A DNA stretch of 64,000 bases, from the NCBI GenBank assembly GCA_965240325.2, contig OZ251230.1, forward strand, positions 1,488,001 through 1,552,000, in the 5' to 3' direction. Made by a program: the position numbers and the translations under genes. Shown here in pieces: positions 20,461 to 30,611 of the stretch (its first letter is position 1; the number at the start of each line of letters is the position of its first letter). The stretch comes from Rebecca billardiae RCC1528 (Eukaryota; Haptophyta). The notes beneath the pieces are model-generated. The model was not told the DNA's origin. It saw nothing but the letters and a program-made list of their open reading frames with translations, and searched no databases.

Positions 20461-23071
20461 GCACCTGGCGCGCCGGCGCCGCGCGCGGCTCTATGCCAGC
20501 GACGACGGCGCGGCAGCAGCCGGAGCACGGGGGGCTGCGCCGGGGGGCGCGGTGCGAGCCTACTTGGGCGGTTTGGCGTCGCCCCGTAATGCGGAATCTG
20601 CGCTGCTAATAAAAAGAAAGCCTTCTTCCCGCACACGCCGGCACGCCGCGCCGTCGCCCACCGCTCGGCCGCTGTGATGTCAACCGACGAGGCGCCGGCC
20701 GATGCGGCCGTCGACTCTCGCGACCCGGAGGCCCGAGTGCGTAACGCTGGACTAGCCGCGCTTCGCGCCTGTGTGGCGCCGCCGCGCCGGAATGACGCGC
20801 CAGGGCCAGTGGGGCGCGCTACTGTATCGCGAGGACGCCAGCTCGGTGACGACGTGCTGGCCGCATACTCTGCGGCGATGTCCCGCTCGGCGCAAGCGCC
20901 GAAGCGCTCGGCGCAAGCGCCGTGAAAGTCGATCGTAACGCTCGCTAGCTTCGGCGCGCGGGGCGAAGCCATGTTCATGGGCGCCTGGCGTGCAAGCGGC
21001 ATGGCATCGGCGCTCGGCCGCAGCCACCGGCCCGCGCCGCACACGCGTCCTTGTGGCGCGCGAGAAGGCATGCCAGCTGAGGTCAATGGACTTGTGCGCC
21101 GGGAGCTGTGCGTTAGCCCGCCAAAGCGCACTCGCCGCGAGCAGCACGACGCGCGCAAACGTCGTCCGCCTCACGGGCGGAGCGTGCACCGCGTGCACAC
21201 AGCGGGAGTGGGCGCCGTCCGAGGTTGGACGGCCTCGAGAGCTTCAACCTCGGAAATTCTACCCCCAATACTGGCGGATTTTACCAACGGCCCTAGCTTG
21301 CCTTTCGCGGAACGGGGCGCCGCGAATCGATGACTACTGCGTACACGCGAGGTACTTTTCGTGGATTCTCACGAAGTATCGCGTCACTCTCCTCGCTCGA
21401 ACGGCGACGCCCCTTGATGAGGACAGCTCGAGCGACATGACCCGCCCCAGCCCGACCCGCCAGAATCGCGGCCACAATCGACCACCGTGCGGCACGATGT
21501 CTCGTGCACGGCTATCGGCGCGTGAGTCATTCTGCATACGTCGCCTGCGAGAGGCACCGGGCGCCCGTGGCGCGCATGGTTGCACGGATGGATGGTTGGA
21601 CGGGAGGGCGATGTGCACGAGCGCATTCGGATGAGTACCGCTAGCCGTTGTTTGCTCCGACTAGCGACGAGCGTTGGCGCAGCGCGCATGCTCACGCGTG
21701 TGGAGAGAGCGGCTGCATAACCCAGCACGTAGCCTCGATCGCACGCCCATCTGCGTGATGCTGTGGTCGAGGCTCTGGCTGCGAGCCAGACGATGGGAAG
21801 GAGTGCAGAAGGGCCCTGCAGGCCCGCGCGGAGATCTGCCGAGATCTGCTGATGAGACGTATCACGACGAGCTGCCGAGCCTGAGTCTTGGTGCAGCAAT
21901 GCTTTGGCTCGGCCTACTTGATGATGCCCACCCAGCGCAGCCTGACGCACGCACTGCTGTCCAACGGCGGTGCGGCCAACGCAGCAGCACAGGTCATCCG
22001 CGGGCGCACAGCCCGACTGCCCGGCGCGGCGGGGAGCTCGTGGGCAACGGCGCGCAGCCATGATATCGGCACCAAGATGCGCTATCTAGCATGCAGCTAG
22101 TACACACCGTCAACCCTCGAAGACCAAGCCGCCCTTGGTTGCTACAAGAATCCGAGCACATGATCGATGTGAGGAAGCAGTGGCGCCGTGAGCCGGCTGC
22201 AGTCATGTGCCTGGGCGATTCCGCGGCAAGGCGGCTGAGCGACAGACGCACGAGCTCGAGCCCGGTTGCGGGCAACTCAACGAGCCGCGCAGGTGCGCGC
22301 AAGCCTAGCCGTTCTTTGGCAGCGCCTGCTCAACACTCGGCTCACGACCTGCCTGTCCGCCCTGTGGAGCCGCAGTCGGGCTTGGCGTGCGCATCATGCT
22401 ACTCGACGATCGTAGTAGGCTGGCTGATGATGAGGCGAGTGACGACAAGCTGTATAGCCGCTGCGTGCGCGATTGTGCGCCCAGTTGTATGTTGATAGGC
22501 CATGCGCTGCTTGCGAATGACTTGGCCAACTGTTCTGGCCAGTAGAGGGCGAAAATACAATCGGCGGCTCTTGATGTCCAAGGTGCGCGCGCGCTCGCTC
22601 AGGCGGCATGCTACTGTGCTGTAGGCGTAGCGCGCGTGACCAGTGCGCTCAGCTGGTCGGCTGAGTTGTCACACGGTATGGCGAGTTCGTCCCATATACC
22701 AGCACAGTACTTTGCCGCTGATGCGACGAACGACACATCGTCACGTCGTAGACTTTATTTATTTCATGATGCTGCATCGTCATCAGCTGCTGTCTGCTTT
22801 CTAAGTAGGTGATGACGTCATGACGACTTAGACTACACACGCGCGCGCGACTCATCATCAGTCTGAATATCACCCGACCGTAGTTGCTGTTACTACGATG
22901 GTCTACGTGCGGGGTCGACAGGCTTCATCTGCTGGCCGCATTCATGCCATCGTCACGCATCAGATCATTGACCTGAACTGACCGGCCCGTCCAAGTCAAT
23001 GCTGTTGTCAACGTCTTGCGGCGGCAGCGCCCGGTTCGCCGAGCTGCCGAGCCGTCGTCCGCCTCCTACCG
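20461..23071. other. Intergenic, gene-poor
   Basis: Several ORFs of 60-240 codons occur on both strands, with Ala/Arg/Ser-rich translations typical of non-coding GC-rich DNA. Nothing recognisable. The far end is the 3' flank of the AP2-like gene. Confidence 0.45.
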
Positions 23072-24235
23072 CTAGCCTCCTGGCCCTGGCGCCGCGCTTG
23101 CTGCCGGCAAGGGCATGCGAGGCAACGGCGCTTGTGGCGCGGTATCCATCGGCTTGCATGCTGCCAGCCGCAGCGACAGCGGTCGGCCGGCCTCCGAGGC
23201 CATGGGCACAACCAGTGGCTGCTGCGACGGCAGCGAGGTCCACACTAACCCCTGCGGCGGCATCGGCGCCATCTGCTGCGCCGGGAGGATGGTCGGCGTC
23301 AGCCGCACGGGTATGGGAACAACGTAGTGGGTGTCGGGTGGTGGAGGCATTGGGTTTGCAGCTGGTGGCTGGAAGAACACGGCGTCCATTGGCGGCGGCC
23401 TCATCTCGCCCGCCGTTGGTTGGCTGATGCCCCACGGCTGGTGCTGCGCGTGCATCGGGAAGAGAACGGGCGCTGGCTGCGCGCCCACCAGCTCAACCCC
23501 GATCCCTGGCATGGGCGGGGGCATCTGCGGGGCCATCGGGGCCACGACAAGGTTTCTAGGTGCCCGCTCTGCCATGGGCGGGAACGGCACCGTCGGCGGG
23601 GCGTAGGCGAACACGACGTGGCTGCCTGGATCGGAGAAGTTCAATGGCAGCCCATGCGCGTTCGCAAAGGCGTCGTACGAGCGCGCCGCGTCCACCTCGG
23701 TGGCGTGCGGGCCAAACACCTGGTTCACCGCATCCAAAAACGAGCCAGCCCACCAGACACTTGCCTGCGAGCCTGGCTCCATCGTGAAGAACACCCCCAT
23801 GTACTGCGAGTACTTGACTGCGGTCGCCTCGCGCTCGGCCGCGCGCGCGCGCACGCTGAGCATCAGCTGGCAGTGCGTGCACTGGATGCGCCGCCGCCCC
23901 AGGCTGATGAAGGCTGTGCGCGTCATATCATCGAAGCGGATCAGCCGGCGCGATAAGCACTGCGGGCACTGCACCGCGCGCAGATCCCTGCGCATGTCTG
24001 CAGCCGGCTCGGCCAGCACCCGCTTCGGCGTCGCTTTGCTTCTTGCCGCCGTCGGCCGCGCACATGGCGCGCTGGCTGAGTCCGACTGCACTCGTCGCCG
24101 CGAGGGGCGCGTGTAGGAGCTCGATCCCCTGCCGTCCTCCGCGGATGACGGCTGCCCCGTCGACACCGAGTTTGCGGGCGACGCTGCGTGCGGCGGCTCC
24201 GTGAGCTCGTCAGCTCGAGACGTGGACGCCCTCAT
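23072..24235 (-). CDS. AP2/ERF-like protein with zinc ribbon
   Basis: A 387-aa protein from the Met at 24235 (the frame extends up to 24466, but the upstream residues are Cys/His/Arg-rich and look untranslated). A CPQC (90-93) and CTHC (119-122) pair forms a probable zinc ribbon. Residues 141-201 resemble an AP2/ERF DNA-binding domain: YMGVFF near the first strand, a WWAG strand, then FGPHATEVDAARSYDAFANA and LPLNF, matching the 'EeAArAYD...LNF' half of AP2 well and its first half poorly. The C-terminal half is Pro- and Met-rich, like an activation or low-complexity tail. Probably a nuclear transcription factor; AP2-like genes are common in algae. The domain is diverged, so function is inference. 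Confidence 0.75.
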   Translation of the reverse strand: MRASTSRADELTEPPHAASPANSVSTGQPSSAEDGRGSSSYTRPSRRRVQSDSASAPCARPTAARSKATPKRVLAEPAADMRRDLRAVQCPQCLSRRLIRFDDMTRTAFISLGRRRIQCTHCQLMLSVRARAAEREATAVKYSQYMGVFFTMEPGSQASVWWAGSFLDAVNQVFGPHATEVDAARSYDAFANAHGLPLNFSDPGSHVVFAYAPPTVPFPPMAERAPRNLVVAPMAPQMPPPMPGIGVELVGAQPAPVLFPMHAQHQPWGISQPTAGEMRPPPMDAVFFQPPAANPMPPPPDTHYVVPIPVRLTPTILPAQQMAPMPPQGLVWTSLPSQQPLVVPMASEAGRPLSLRLAACKPMDTAPQAPLPRMPLPAASAAPGPGG

Positions 24236-25105
24236 CGCAAGGGCGAACTCGCCCGTGTGAACTGCGGCAGGCCGGCGGCAACCGATGACCGACCGTCGAA
24301 CATGGCCAAAGGTTCTCTGCACCAAACGGCGCATCGAACAGTGGCAAATCACGAAATGTTCTCCGTGAACGCATCTTTTGCTGCCGTCGAGACGATGACC
24401 AATCATCACGCGGCCTGCCCAAAAGCACATAGAAAACGGTATGGCTCTGGCCTGATGAGCAACCAATTAAGTCTCGGATTAAAAAGCCGCGCGGTTGCCG
24501 GTGTTCTGACCAGGCTTTGAGAGCTCGCTCGCCTGCGGGGGCCGCCGACACGAGTGCGGCTCCTTGAGAACCAGTTTACTCGCGGAGGTATTCGGGAGAC
24601 GTCAGATACCCACTTTCACACTGCTTCTGAACGTCCGTGAAGCTCCCAGACGACGCACGACGACGGATTATATATATGGCTTCAATAATCAAACGTTCAC
24701 GACCGTTGGGCGTTGGGGAACTATGAAAGTATCTAATTCGACCATGATGCTCAATACACTATAAGTACCGCTTGCACAAGGTGTTGACAATTACCGTACT
24801 TTACGACCCAGATCGCCGAGTCGCGGATTTCCAGCCATTATTCATGACGAGACTTCATATGCTCATTCTATGATTTAACGACACAGGTAGGACGGCGCAG
24901 GTCTCCTGATTATTCGTCGTCGGCAGTGCCCGATCGTCGACACGAAGTCGGCGTTGGTGGCAGAGCATAGCCTGAACCGCGATCGAATGGCTTGAGCGCG
25001 GCCTTGAGCTGCTGGAGCGCGATCCACCTGCGCTGCGCGGCTCGCATGGACCTGCTGTGCCCCGAGCGAGGGCGAGGGTGCAGGTCCGGATGTCAGACGG
25101 CCGTC
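24236..25105. other. Intergenic with 31-bp dispersed repeat
   Basis: No gene seen. AT-richer around 24660-24880, with the dispersed repeat at 24864-24894. Confidence 0.5.
24864..24894 (+). repeat. Dispersed 31-bp repeat, copy A
   Basis: The 31 bases starting CATTCTATGATTTAACGACA and ending GGTAGGACG recur exactly in inverted orientation at 62717-62747, and the first 14 bases recur at 20073-20086. Three copies in 43 kb of otherwise unrelated sequence suggest the edge of a mobile element. Confidence 0.8.
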
Positions 25106-25897
25106 TCAGCCGCTGGGCCCTAGCGGGTGATCCGGCGGTGATGTAGTCGTCCCCGTGTGCCCTGCGCGGCCGCGTGCGCGCTTGCCGCTCTGCTCAGCTG
25201 GCTTGCTGGCGGCGGCTGGCGCTGCTGCGGCGTGCAGGGTACGCTTTGCCCCCGACTGCTGCGCATCCTCGTCGTCCGAGTCGTCGTCCATGGACGAGTC
25301 TCGGTCCGCGTGGGGGACAGCAGCTGGAGCAGGCGCAGGTGCTGCGGGCAGAGAGGCCGCCAGCCGCGCCGCCTTGCGCTCCTGGCGTTTCTCGACGGCG
25401 CGCCGCGACGAGGTGCGGCGGCTCGATGGAGATCGAATCCGCCTGCCCTGCGCGCTACGCCGAGGCCCGCGCTTCCCGCGCCGAGGCTTCTTCTTCCGCT
25501 TCTGAGAGTGCTGCTGCTCGCCGTTTGCAGCCTGCACTCCAGTACCCGAGCCCTGCGCGGCGAGCGGGCGCGCCGGCGGAGCCGACTTGCGCGCTCGGCG
25601 CGGGGCGGGATGCAGGGGAGCTTTAGAAGGCGCGCCACCACCTCCCTCGCGCCGCTGGCTGCCACCAGCGGGGGTTCCCTGTGGAGAAGCATCAGGCCCT
25701 TGCGCATCAGGCGGACGCACAGACACCGTCAGACGGACACTCCCATCTGGCAGGAGGGAGATGTGCACCGCGCGCGGGAGGCCGTCGGCGGCGGTGAGCC
25801 TGTCTGCGTCACGCCAAAGGCGGACGTAGAGGCGCACCCAACGATCCGACAGCCCCTCGGGCAGCAGCGCAGTCAGTGCGGCGGCGACAGAGGTCAT
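25106..25897 (-). CDS. Basic Ala/Arg/Lys-rich hypothetical protein
   Basis: 263 aa from an ATG to a TGA. The first 65 residues look folded (MTSVAAALTALLPEGL, DRWVRLYVRLWRDADRL, then an amphipathic strand pattern HISLLPDGSVRLTVSV). The rest is low complexity: Pro/Ala, then a strongly basic stretch with KRKKKPRRGKRG resembling a nuclear localisation signal, then an acidic patch DDDSDDEDA. I do not recognise it. The tail could be nucleic-acid binding. Nearby dispersed repeats leave open that it belongs to a mobile element. Confidence 0.4.
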   Translation of the reverse strand: MTSVAAALTALLPEGLSDRWVRLYVRLWRDADRLTAADGLPRAVHISLLPDGSVRLTVSVRPPDAQGPDASPQGTPAGGSQRREGGGGAPSKAPLHPAPRRARKSAPPARPLAAQGSGTGVQAANGEQQHSQKRKKKPRRGKRGPRRSAQGRRIRSPSSRRTSSRRAVEKRQERKAARLAASLPAAPAPAPAAVPHADRDSSMDDDSDDEDAQQSGAKRTLHAAAAPAAASKPAEQSGKRARGRAGHTGTTTSPPDHPLGPSG

Positions 25898-27076
25898 GCG
25901 AAAGACGCCATCGTGCCGGGGGCCGCAGCCCGCTGAGTGCCGCGCTGGCTGGTACTCTCCGCCATCGCACTCGCTTCACGCGAGTGCCCGCCGAGTAACG
26001 ATGGCGGCGCAGTCCGGAGGAGAGTACCCGTTCACCCGTACAGCGCCGGGAGACTCACGGGAGACTCACTCAACTTTAATGGTCGGTCCCGGGCGCAAGG
26101 TTGGTGCGCAGGCGACAAGAATTGGCTCACATTTAGCGTCTCGGAGATCTCCTTCGGACACTCCGCGGGTTGGTTGCGCTCCGCTGCCGCCCGCGCGCGC
26201 TAAAATTCATTCTTTAAAATAATAGGGTTTTCAGTGCACTAAGAACCAAGCGAAGAAGATGACTCCAACGGGCAAAAAAGAGCAAAATCAACAGATTTGC
26301 GGAGCTTCCCGTAGGCTATGAAGGGCACGGTGCAGGCGAGTGATGCGGGCGCTCCATGGCCATGTCGGCCGTCGCGGATGGCGTCAACGCACGCCACATG
26401 CTCAAGACACATGCTCACTCGCACACACTTGGGTTGGGCGGGGCGAGACCGCGCTCGCGCAGCCAATCGACACTCAACGACGCTTGTTCGTTGCGGCTGC
26501 TTTGACACAGCGAACGGCAGGGTGCAGACTCGAGATGTGAGGGTCATGCGGGCTTGGACTCGTAGCCAGTACCCACTGGCGGCAGCCTGCATGCCGCGCG
26601 TACTCCTCCGGACGCGAACTCGTACATCGAGCGGCCAAACTGCTGCGCGAGTCGCCGCCCCAAGTCACAAGCTCGCCATGGATCGCAGAGCCCGCGTAAT
26701 CTCGGCGCTGTACGGGTACAGTTTACTAAGAATTAAGAGACGCACACAGCTCAGGCAGGCGAGATTGACGCCCGCCAACTGTCACCGCCCATGAAGCCGT
26801 CGCCGATGGTAGCGCCGCCGGAAAAATTCGTTCAGCCGTCCGCCTGCGAGGCCTGGATGAGGGCTGCGGCCGCCTCGCGGCGCGCCAGCGCCCGTCGTCC
26901 TCGCCCCACCGTCGTCCACAAAACGTCGTCGTCCGAACTCGCCGACTGGGCGCCGATGCAACAGCGCGCCGACAGGATGAGGATGTAGTAAGGAACGTGG
27001 AGCCCCACTGTCGGTTGGGGAAGGCGTGTATCAAGCGGCATGACTGGGGTAGCTTATCACACAGAAGGCCTGGCCC
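25898..27076. other. Intergenic with dispersed repeat
   Basis: No supported gene. Carries the 49-bp dispersed repeat at 26717-26765. The CTCGCCTG and AATTAAG sequences of that repeat are AT-richer than the surroundings. Confidence 0.45.
26717..26765 (+). repeat. Dispersed ~49-bp repeat, copy A
   Basis: Begins TACAGTTTACTAAGAATTAA and ends CAGCTCAGGCAGGCGAGAT. An inverted copy lies at 52399-52446, differing by one base deletion in the AATTAAG part. Upstream and downstream flanks of the two copies do not match. Confidence 0.8.
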
Positions 27077-28216
27077 TCAGGTGATATGTGCCCCGGTATG
27101 GCGTGTCGGCCTCAAGGCCGGCGGCAGGGTTCTGTTGCCCGGAGGGTTCGCTGGCTCACCAGCGGCGAGGGCCGGGGCGCCCGGCTGCTTGCGCTTGCGG
27201 GCTGGGGCCGGCACTGGTGCCACCCCACCGCGTGTGCCGGCCTGCATGTATGGCTGCTGCCCAAGGTCCGCCTCGGTGGGCTGCTTCAGGGCTGGCTGTG
27301 CCTGCACGCCGGGTGCGCGCGAAGCGTCGTCTCGCTGGCGAGGAGCTGCAGTGGCGCCTGCTCTGCGCGTTCGGCGCTGGCACAGCCTGGCAGACTTGCG
27401 CAGGGGCGGGGCCTCAGGCACCGCAGGTGTCGGGGGCCTGGGCTGGTCAGGAGCGGGGGCGCCAGGCCAGAGGGGCTGCTGCAGGGTATCGGAATCCGGG
27501 CGGCGCCGTTTGGCCGGCGGGCCACGCCCCACAGCGGGGGGGTCGCCACGCGGCGCGACTGGTGGTGCTTGCGCGCCGGCGCTGCTGCTGGCACCTCCCT
27601 GGCTACACCCCGGGGGGTGTCCAAGCGGGGGGCCGCGTGCCACCGGTGACTGGGGGCTGCCTGTGAAGCCCCTGCGCATAGGGCGCTTGCCGGTGCCTGC
27701 AGCAGTGCTGGGCGGAGGCAGTGCAGAGCTGTCTGGCAACCGCCGCTGCCCATCACCAGCACCTGTGCCATGGTCCTCAGAGCAGTCGCCTGGCCGGTCC
27801 CTGGGCTGTTTGCCGCGCCGATTGCTTGTGGGGCCGCGCTCCCTGTGCTCGAGCCCCGGTCGGCTCGGCAGCGGCAGCACAGGCTCGTAGTGCCCGGTGC
27901 CATCAAAGTACACTGCTGCAAGAGTTGGGTCACGCGCAAGGAGGCGTTCGCGTACCGACTGTTGCTGGCGCGGGTCCGCGGGAGCACCTGCAGGGCCCCC
28001 CTGCGGGTGTTGCCAGCGTTGGGGGTCCGTATACACTGGGTTGTTCATGCTGGACCACCGCGGCACGTGCCTATACAGCGTGCACGCCACCAGGTGCCCG
28101 ACTGCATCCGCGCTCTCTGGCCTGCCTGCTGTCCCATCAGCAGGGGCAGTCTGGCTGGCGCGCGGCTGGAACACTGCGATGTCACGCCCCATGACGGCCG
28201 CAACCGCGGGTATCAT
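27077..28216 (-). CDS. Pro/Arg-rich hypothetical protein
   Basis: 379 aa from the Met at 28216 (the frame is open to 28585, but that part overlaps an inverted-repeat element). The N-terminal third has folded-looking stretches (MIPAVAAVMGRDIAV, AVGHLVACTLYRHVPRW, REYLLARDPTLAAVYFDGTG-like with a YFDGTGHYEP motif); the rest is Pro/Arg/Gln-rich low complexity. No family recognised. Its start lies 5 bp from a 25-bp inverted repeat at 28221-28245, so the 5' end may have been altered by an insertion. It could be a mobile-element ORF. Confidence 0.35.
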   Translation of the reverse strand: MIPAVAAVMGRDIAVFQPRASQTAPADGTAGRPESADAVGHLVACTLYRHVPRWSSMNNPVYTDPQRWQHPQGGPAGAPADPRQQQSVRERLLARDPTLAAVYFDGTGHYEPVLPLPSRPGLEHRERGPTSNRRGKQPRDRPGDCSEDHGTGAGDGQRRLPDSSALPPPSTAAGTGKRPMRRGFTGSPQSPVARGPPLGHPPGCSQGGASSSAGAQAPPVAPRGDPPAVGRGPPAKRRRPDSDTLQQPLWPGAPAPDQPRPPTPAVPEAPPLRKSARLCQRRTRRAGATAAPRQRDDASRAPGVQAQPALKQPTEADLGQQPYMQAGTRGGVAPVPAPARKRKQPGAPALAAGEPANPPGNRTLPPALRPTRHTGAHIT

Positions 28217-28220
28217 GACA

Positions 28221-28831
28221 GTATGGAGCGCTCGTTGGAACTTGAGCGGGGGTGGAACTTGACCCCGCATTTCCCAGCGAAGTGCCCCATCTCGGCGGGG
28301 CTGGCACGGTCGGCACACGCTCCTGAGCGCTCGCTTCGCGGTGCGGCAGGCCTTGGGCAGCCCAGACAGACATGCCGCGACCGAATTACCGGGCCATGCG
28401 CGCACCACACCCGCGCTACATGGCCTGCGCGCTGGACGACTGAGAGGCAACGCCGAACCACTGCATTCCACTACCCCGCATGCACCCCGAGTCACCTTCA
28501 GAGGGCGTCGACGAGCGCAGAGCGGGTGCGTGGGAGTTCGACCAACTCGTGTACCTTCTTGCAAGCACCAGCGGCGAGGTCGCAAGCCGAACCTTGACCA
28601 GCCGTGGAACTTGAGCTGGTCGGCAGCAAAACCACCGTTTAACCCGGATCAAGTTAGCAGCGTGCGAGGAGGAGGCGCGGTGCGCGTCCGCGGCTGGCGA
28701 GAGGCGTCCGGACCGTGCCGTTCTCGGCCGCGCCCGCGCGCTTCCCGCCGCCGCAGGCCCCGTGTACGCCCGTCGTCGCCCTCGCCGCGCGGGCGCCAAA
28801 CCGGCGTCAAGTTCCAACGAGCGCTCCATAC
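28221..28831. mobile_element. 611-bp block bounded by perfect 25-bp inverted repeats
   Basis: 28221-28245 (GTATGGAGCGCTCGTTGGAA + CTTGA) is the exact reverse complement of 28807-28831. The inner neighbours of the two arms are not complementary. The short motif GGAACTTGA recurs inside at about 28235, 28253 and 28603. I see no clear target-site duplication. A small non-autonomous DNA transposon (MITE) is one reading. Confidence 0.5.
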
Positions 28832-29019
28832 CAGACAGGAGTCCGCGCGAGATCCGAGGCCGCCCCCTCCCTCCCGCTCCCGGGCGCCGCTCCGCCGCGG
28901 GCGTGCACGCCGCGAGTTCGACGCGCGCGGCGCTGCCATGCTGCCGACGCTTCGTCCGGGTCGTCGACCGGCTGCCGCCGCGCCCGCGTCCGCCGCTGAG
29001 CCCACCGGGTGCGCCACGC

Positions 29020-29566
29020 GCTGCGCGGCATGCGCGGGCGCCGAACTGACCGGCGCCTCCGCGAGCGCCCGCACCGGGGGCGAGAGAGTGGCAATTTCGC
29101 GGGTGTTAAGGTTTGAATGTGGGGTTGGGCCAATCGAGCTCCCATACAGACCTTAACACCCGCGAAACTGTCCCCAGACCGTGCGCTCACGACGCGCGTA
29201 TGCTACCTGCCTGGGTGCAATGAAGCTGGTTGTGCACCTCTGCGAGCGCCGTCGCCCAAGTCGAGAGAGCGGATATTTCGCGGGTGTCTTTGTTTGGGCA
29301 GTGCCCCGTGCTACTACTCTCGGCATACACGCCCAAAGACCCGCGTTCTAGCCCACGGGGCGCGAGCAGACCGCGACGCGCACACGCTGCGCGCCTTGGC
29401 ACAATGCACCTGGCCATGCGACGACCGTGCGAGCGTCGTCCGAGGCGAGAGAGGGGGCTATTCGCGGGTGTCTTTGCTTCTTTGGAGGGTTGTGCCCGTG
29501 CCCTTGGCACGCACAGCTTAACACCCGCGGTTTGTCCGAAGACCGCGCGCGCACGACAGCGCGCGC
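29020..29566 (+). repeat. Left arm of 1.6-kb near-perfect palindrome
   Basis: 547 bp whose reverse complement is 30062-30611. By eye, every base matches except a 5-bp indel (29328/30300 region) and a 2-bp indel near the inner edge. The arm is built of three related modules of about 180 bp starting GAGCG...CGAGAGAG at 29081, 29262 and 29446, each holding a hairpin opened by TTCGCGGGTGT. The first hairpin has an 18-bp perfect stem (29095-29112 with 29150-29167) and a 37-nt loop; the third has a 9-bp stem (CGCGGGTGT/ACACCCGCG); the second is imperfect. Confidence 0.9.
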
Positions 29567-30061
29567 GCGCTGCGCGTGGTAGTCAAGCGCATGCCGAATG
29601 CAGACTGCCTAGCCCCAACCAGCGTTCGGCACTGACGGATATCGACGATGCTGGGTCGCGGTCGGAGAGAGACGATGGCAATCACCTGGGTCAGATTGCA
29701 GCCTCTAAAGTCGGCACATACAACAGAGGCTTCGGACTATGTGCTAGGCAGCGTGCGCAACGACGATGTTCGCGGTCTATGAAGTGATCGCACCGCGCAG
29801 GCCTAGAATTGAACCGCCTCATGCGGGCCGCCACTCGGCCGCATCATGCTGCGCCATATTCATGGCATCGGTCGATATGAATGGCACGCGCATGTCTTCT
29901 GCAAGTTTCCTTGAGGATGATACGAGCGAGCATCTGCCTGCGTTGGGCGACGCTCTCTAGGCTCTAGCGCGTTCAAGGATGGCGCAGTTGCTGTTGAGTG
30001 TTGGCGGTGCTTGCAGCTAGGCGAGTCCTCCACGACGCGCGGTGCGCGCACGCTGTCGTGA
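29567..30061. other. Unique 495-bp spacer of the palindrome
   Basis: Single-copy sequence between the arms. It holds a possible tRNA-derived segment on the minus strand (29796-29855) and only short ORFs (longest 64 codons, 29766-29960, plus). Confidence 0.6.
29796..29855 (-). ncRNA. tRNA-like / Pol III box A-box B segment
   Basis: On the minus strand GCGCAG and CTGCGC form a 6-bp closing stem around GGCCGAGTGGCGGCC (box A-like, also a D-arm-like hairpin with a 4-bp GGCC stem) and GGTTCAATTCT (box B-like, 29805-29815). At about 60 nt there is no room for an anticodon arm, so it is not a functional tRNA. It could be a tRNA relic, a SINE head, or chance. Confidence 0.3.
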
Positions 30062-30611
30062 GCGCGCGCTGTCGCGCGCGCGGTCTTCGGACAAACCGCG
30101 GGTGTTAAGCTGTGCGTGCCAAGGGCACGGGCACAACCCTCCAAAGAAGCAAAGACACCCGCGAATAGCCCCCTCTCTCGCCTCGGACGACGCTCGCACG
30201 GTCGTCGCATGGCCAGGTGCATTGTGCCAAGGCGCGCAGCGTGTGCGCGTCGCGGTCTGCTCGCGCCCCGTGGGCTAGAACGCGGGTCTTTGGGCGTGTA
30301 CAGTATGCCGAGAGTAGTAGCACGGGGCACTGCCCAAACAAAGACACCCGCGAAATATCCGCTCTCTCGACTTGGGCGACGGCGCTCGCAGAGGTGCACA
30401 ACCAGCTTCATTGCACCCAGGCAGGTAGCATACGCGCGTCGTGAGCGCACGGTCTGGGGACAGTTTCGCGGGTGTTAAGGTCTGTATGGGAGCTCGATTG
30501 GCCCAACCCCACATTCAAACCTTAACACCCGCGAAATTGCCACTCTCTCGCCCCCGGTGCGGGCGCTCGCGGAGGCGCCGGTCAGTTCGGCGCCCGCGCA
30601 TGCCGCGCAGC
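30062..30611 (-). repeat. Right arm of 1.6-kb near-perfect palindrome
   Basis: 550-bp reverse complement of 29020-29566, carrying the same three hairpin modules in mirror order. No substitutions seen against the left arm by eye, only indels of 5 and 2 bp. Near-identity implies recent duplication or ongoing gene conversion. Confidence 0.9.

Noticed and set aside
20433-21158. 241-codon minus-strand ORF
   Set aside because: Ala/Arg-rich translation in a different frame from the broken Gly/Asp gene; no domain.
28221-28831. Target-site duplication at the 25-bp inverted repeat block
   Set aside because: Flanks (CATGACA and CAGACAG) share only a short GACA, not in matching position, so no duplication is claimed.
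28341-29156. 271-codon plus-strand ORF
   Set aside because: Spans the inverted-repeat block and part of the palindrome arm; Arg/Pro-rich, no domain, probably chance.
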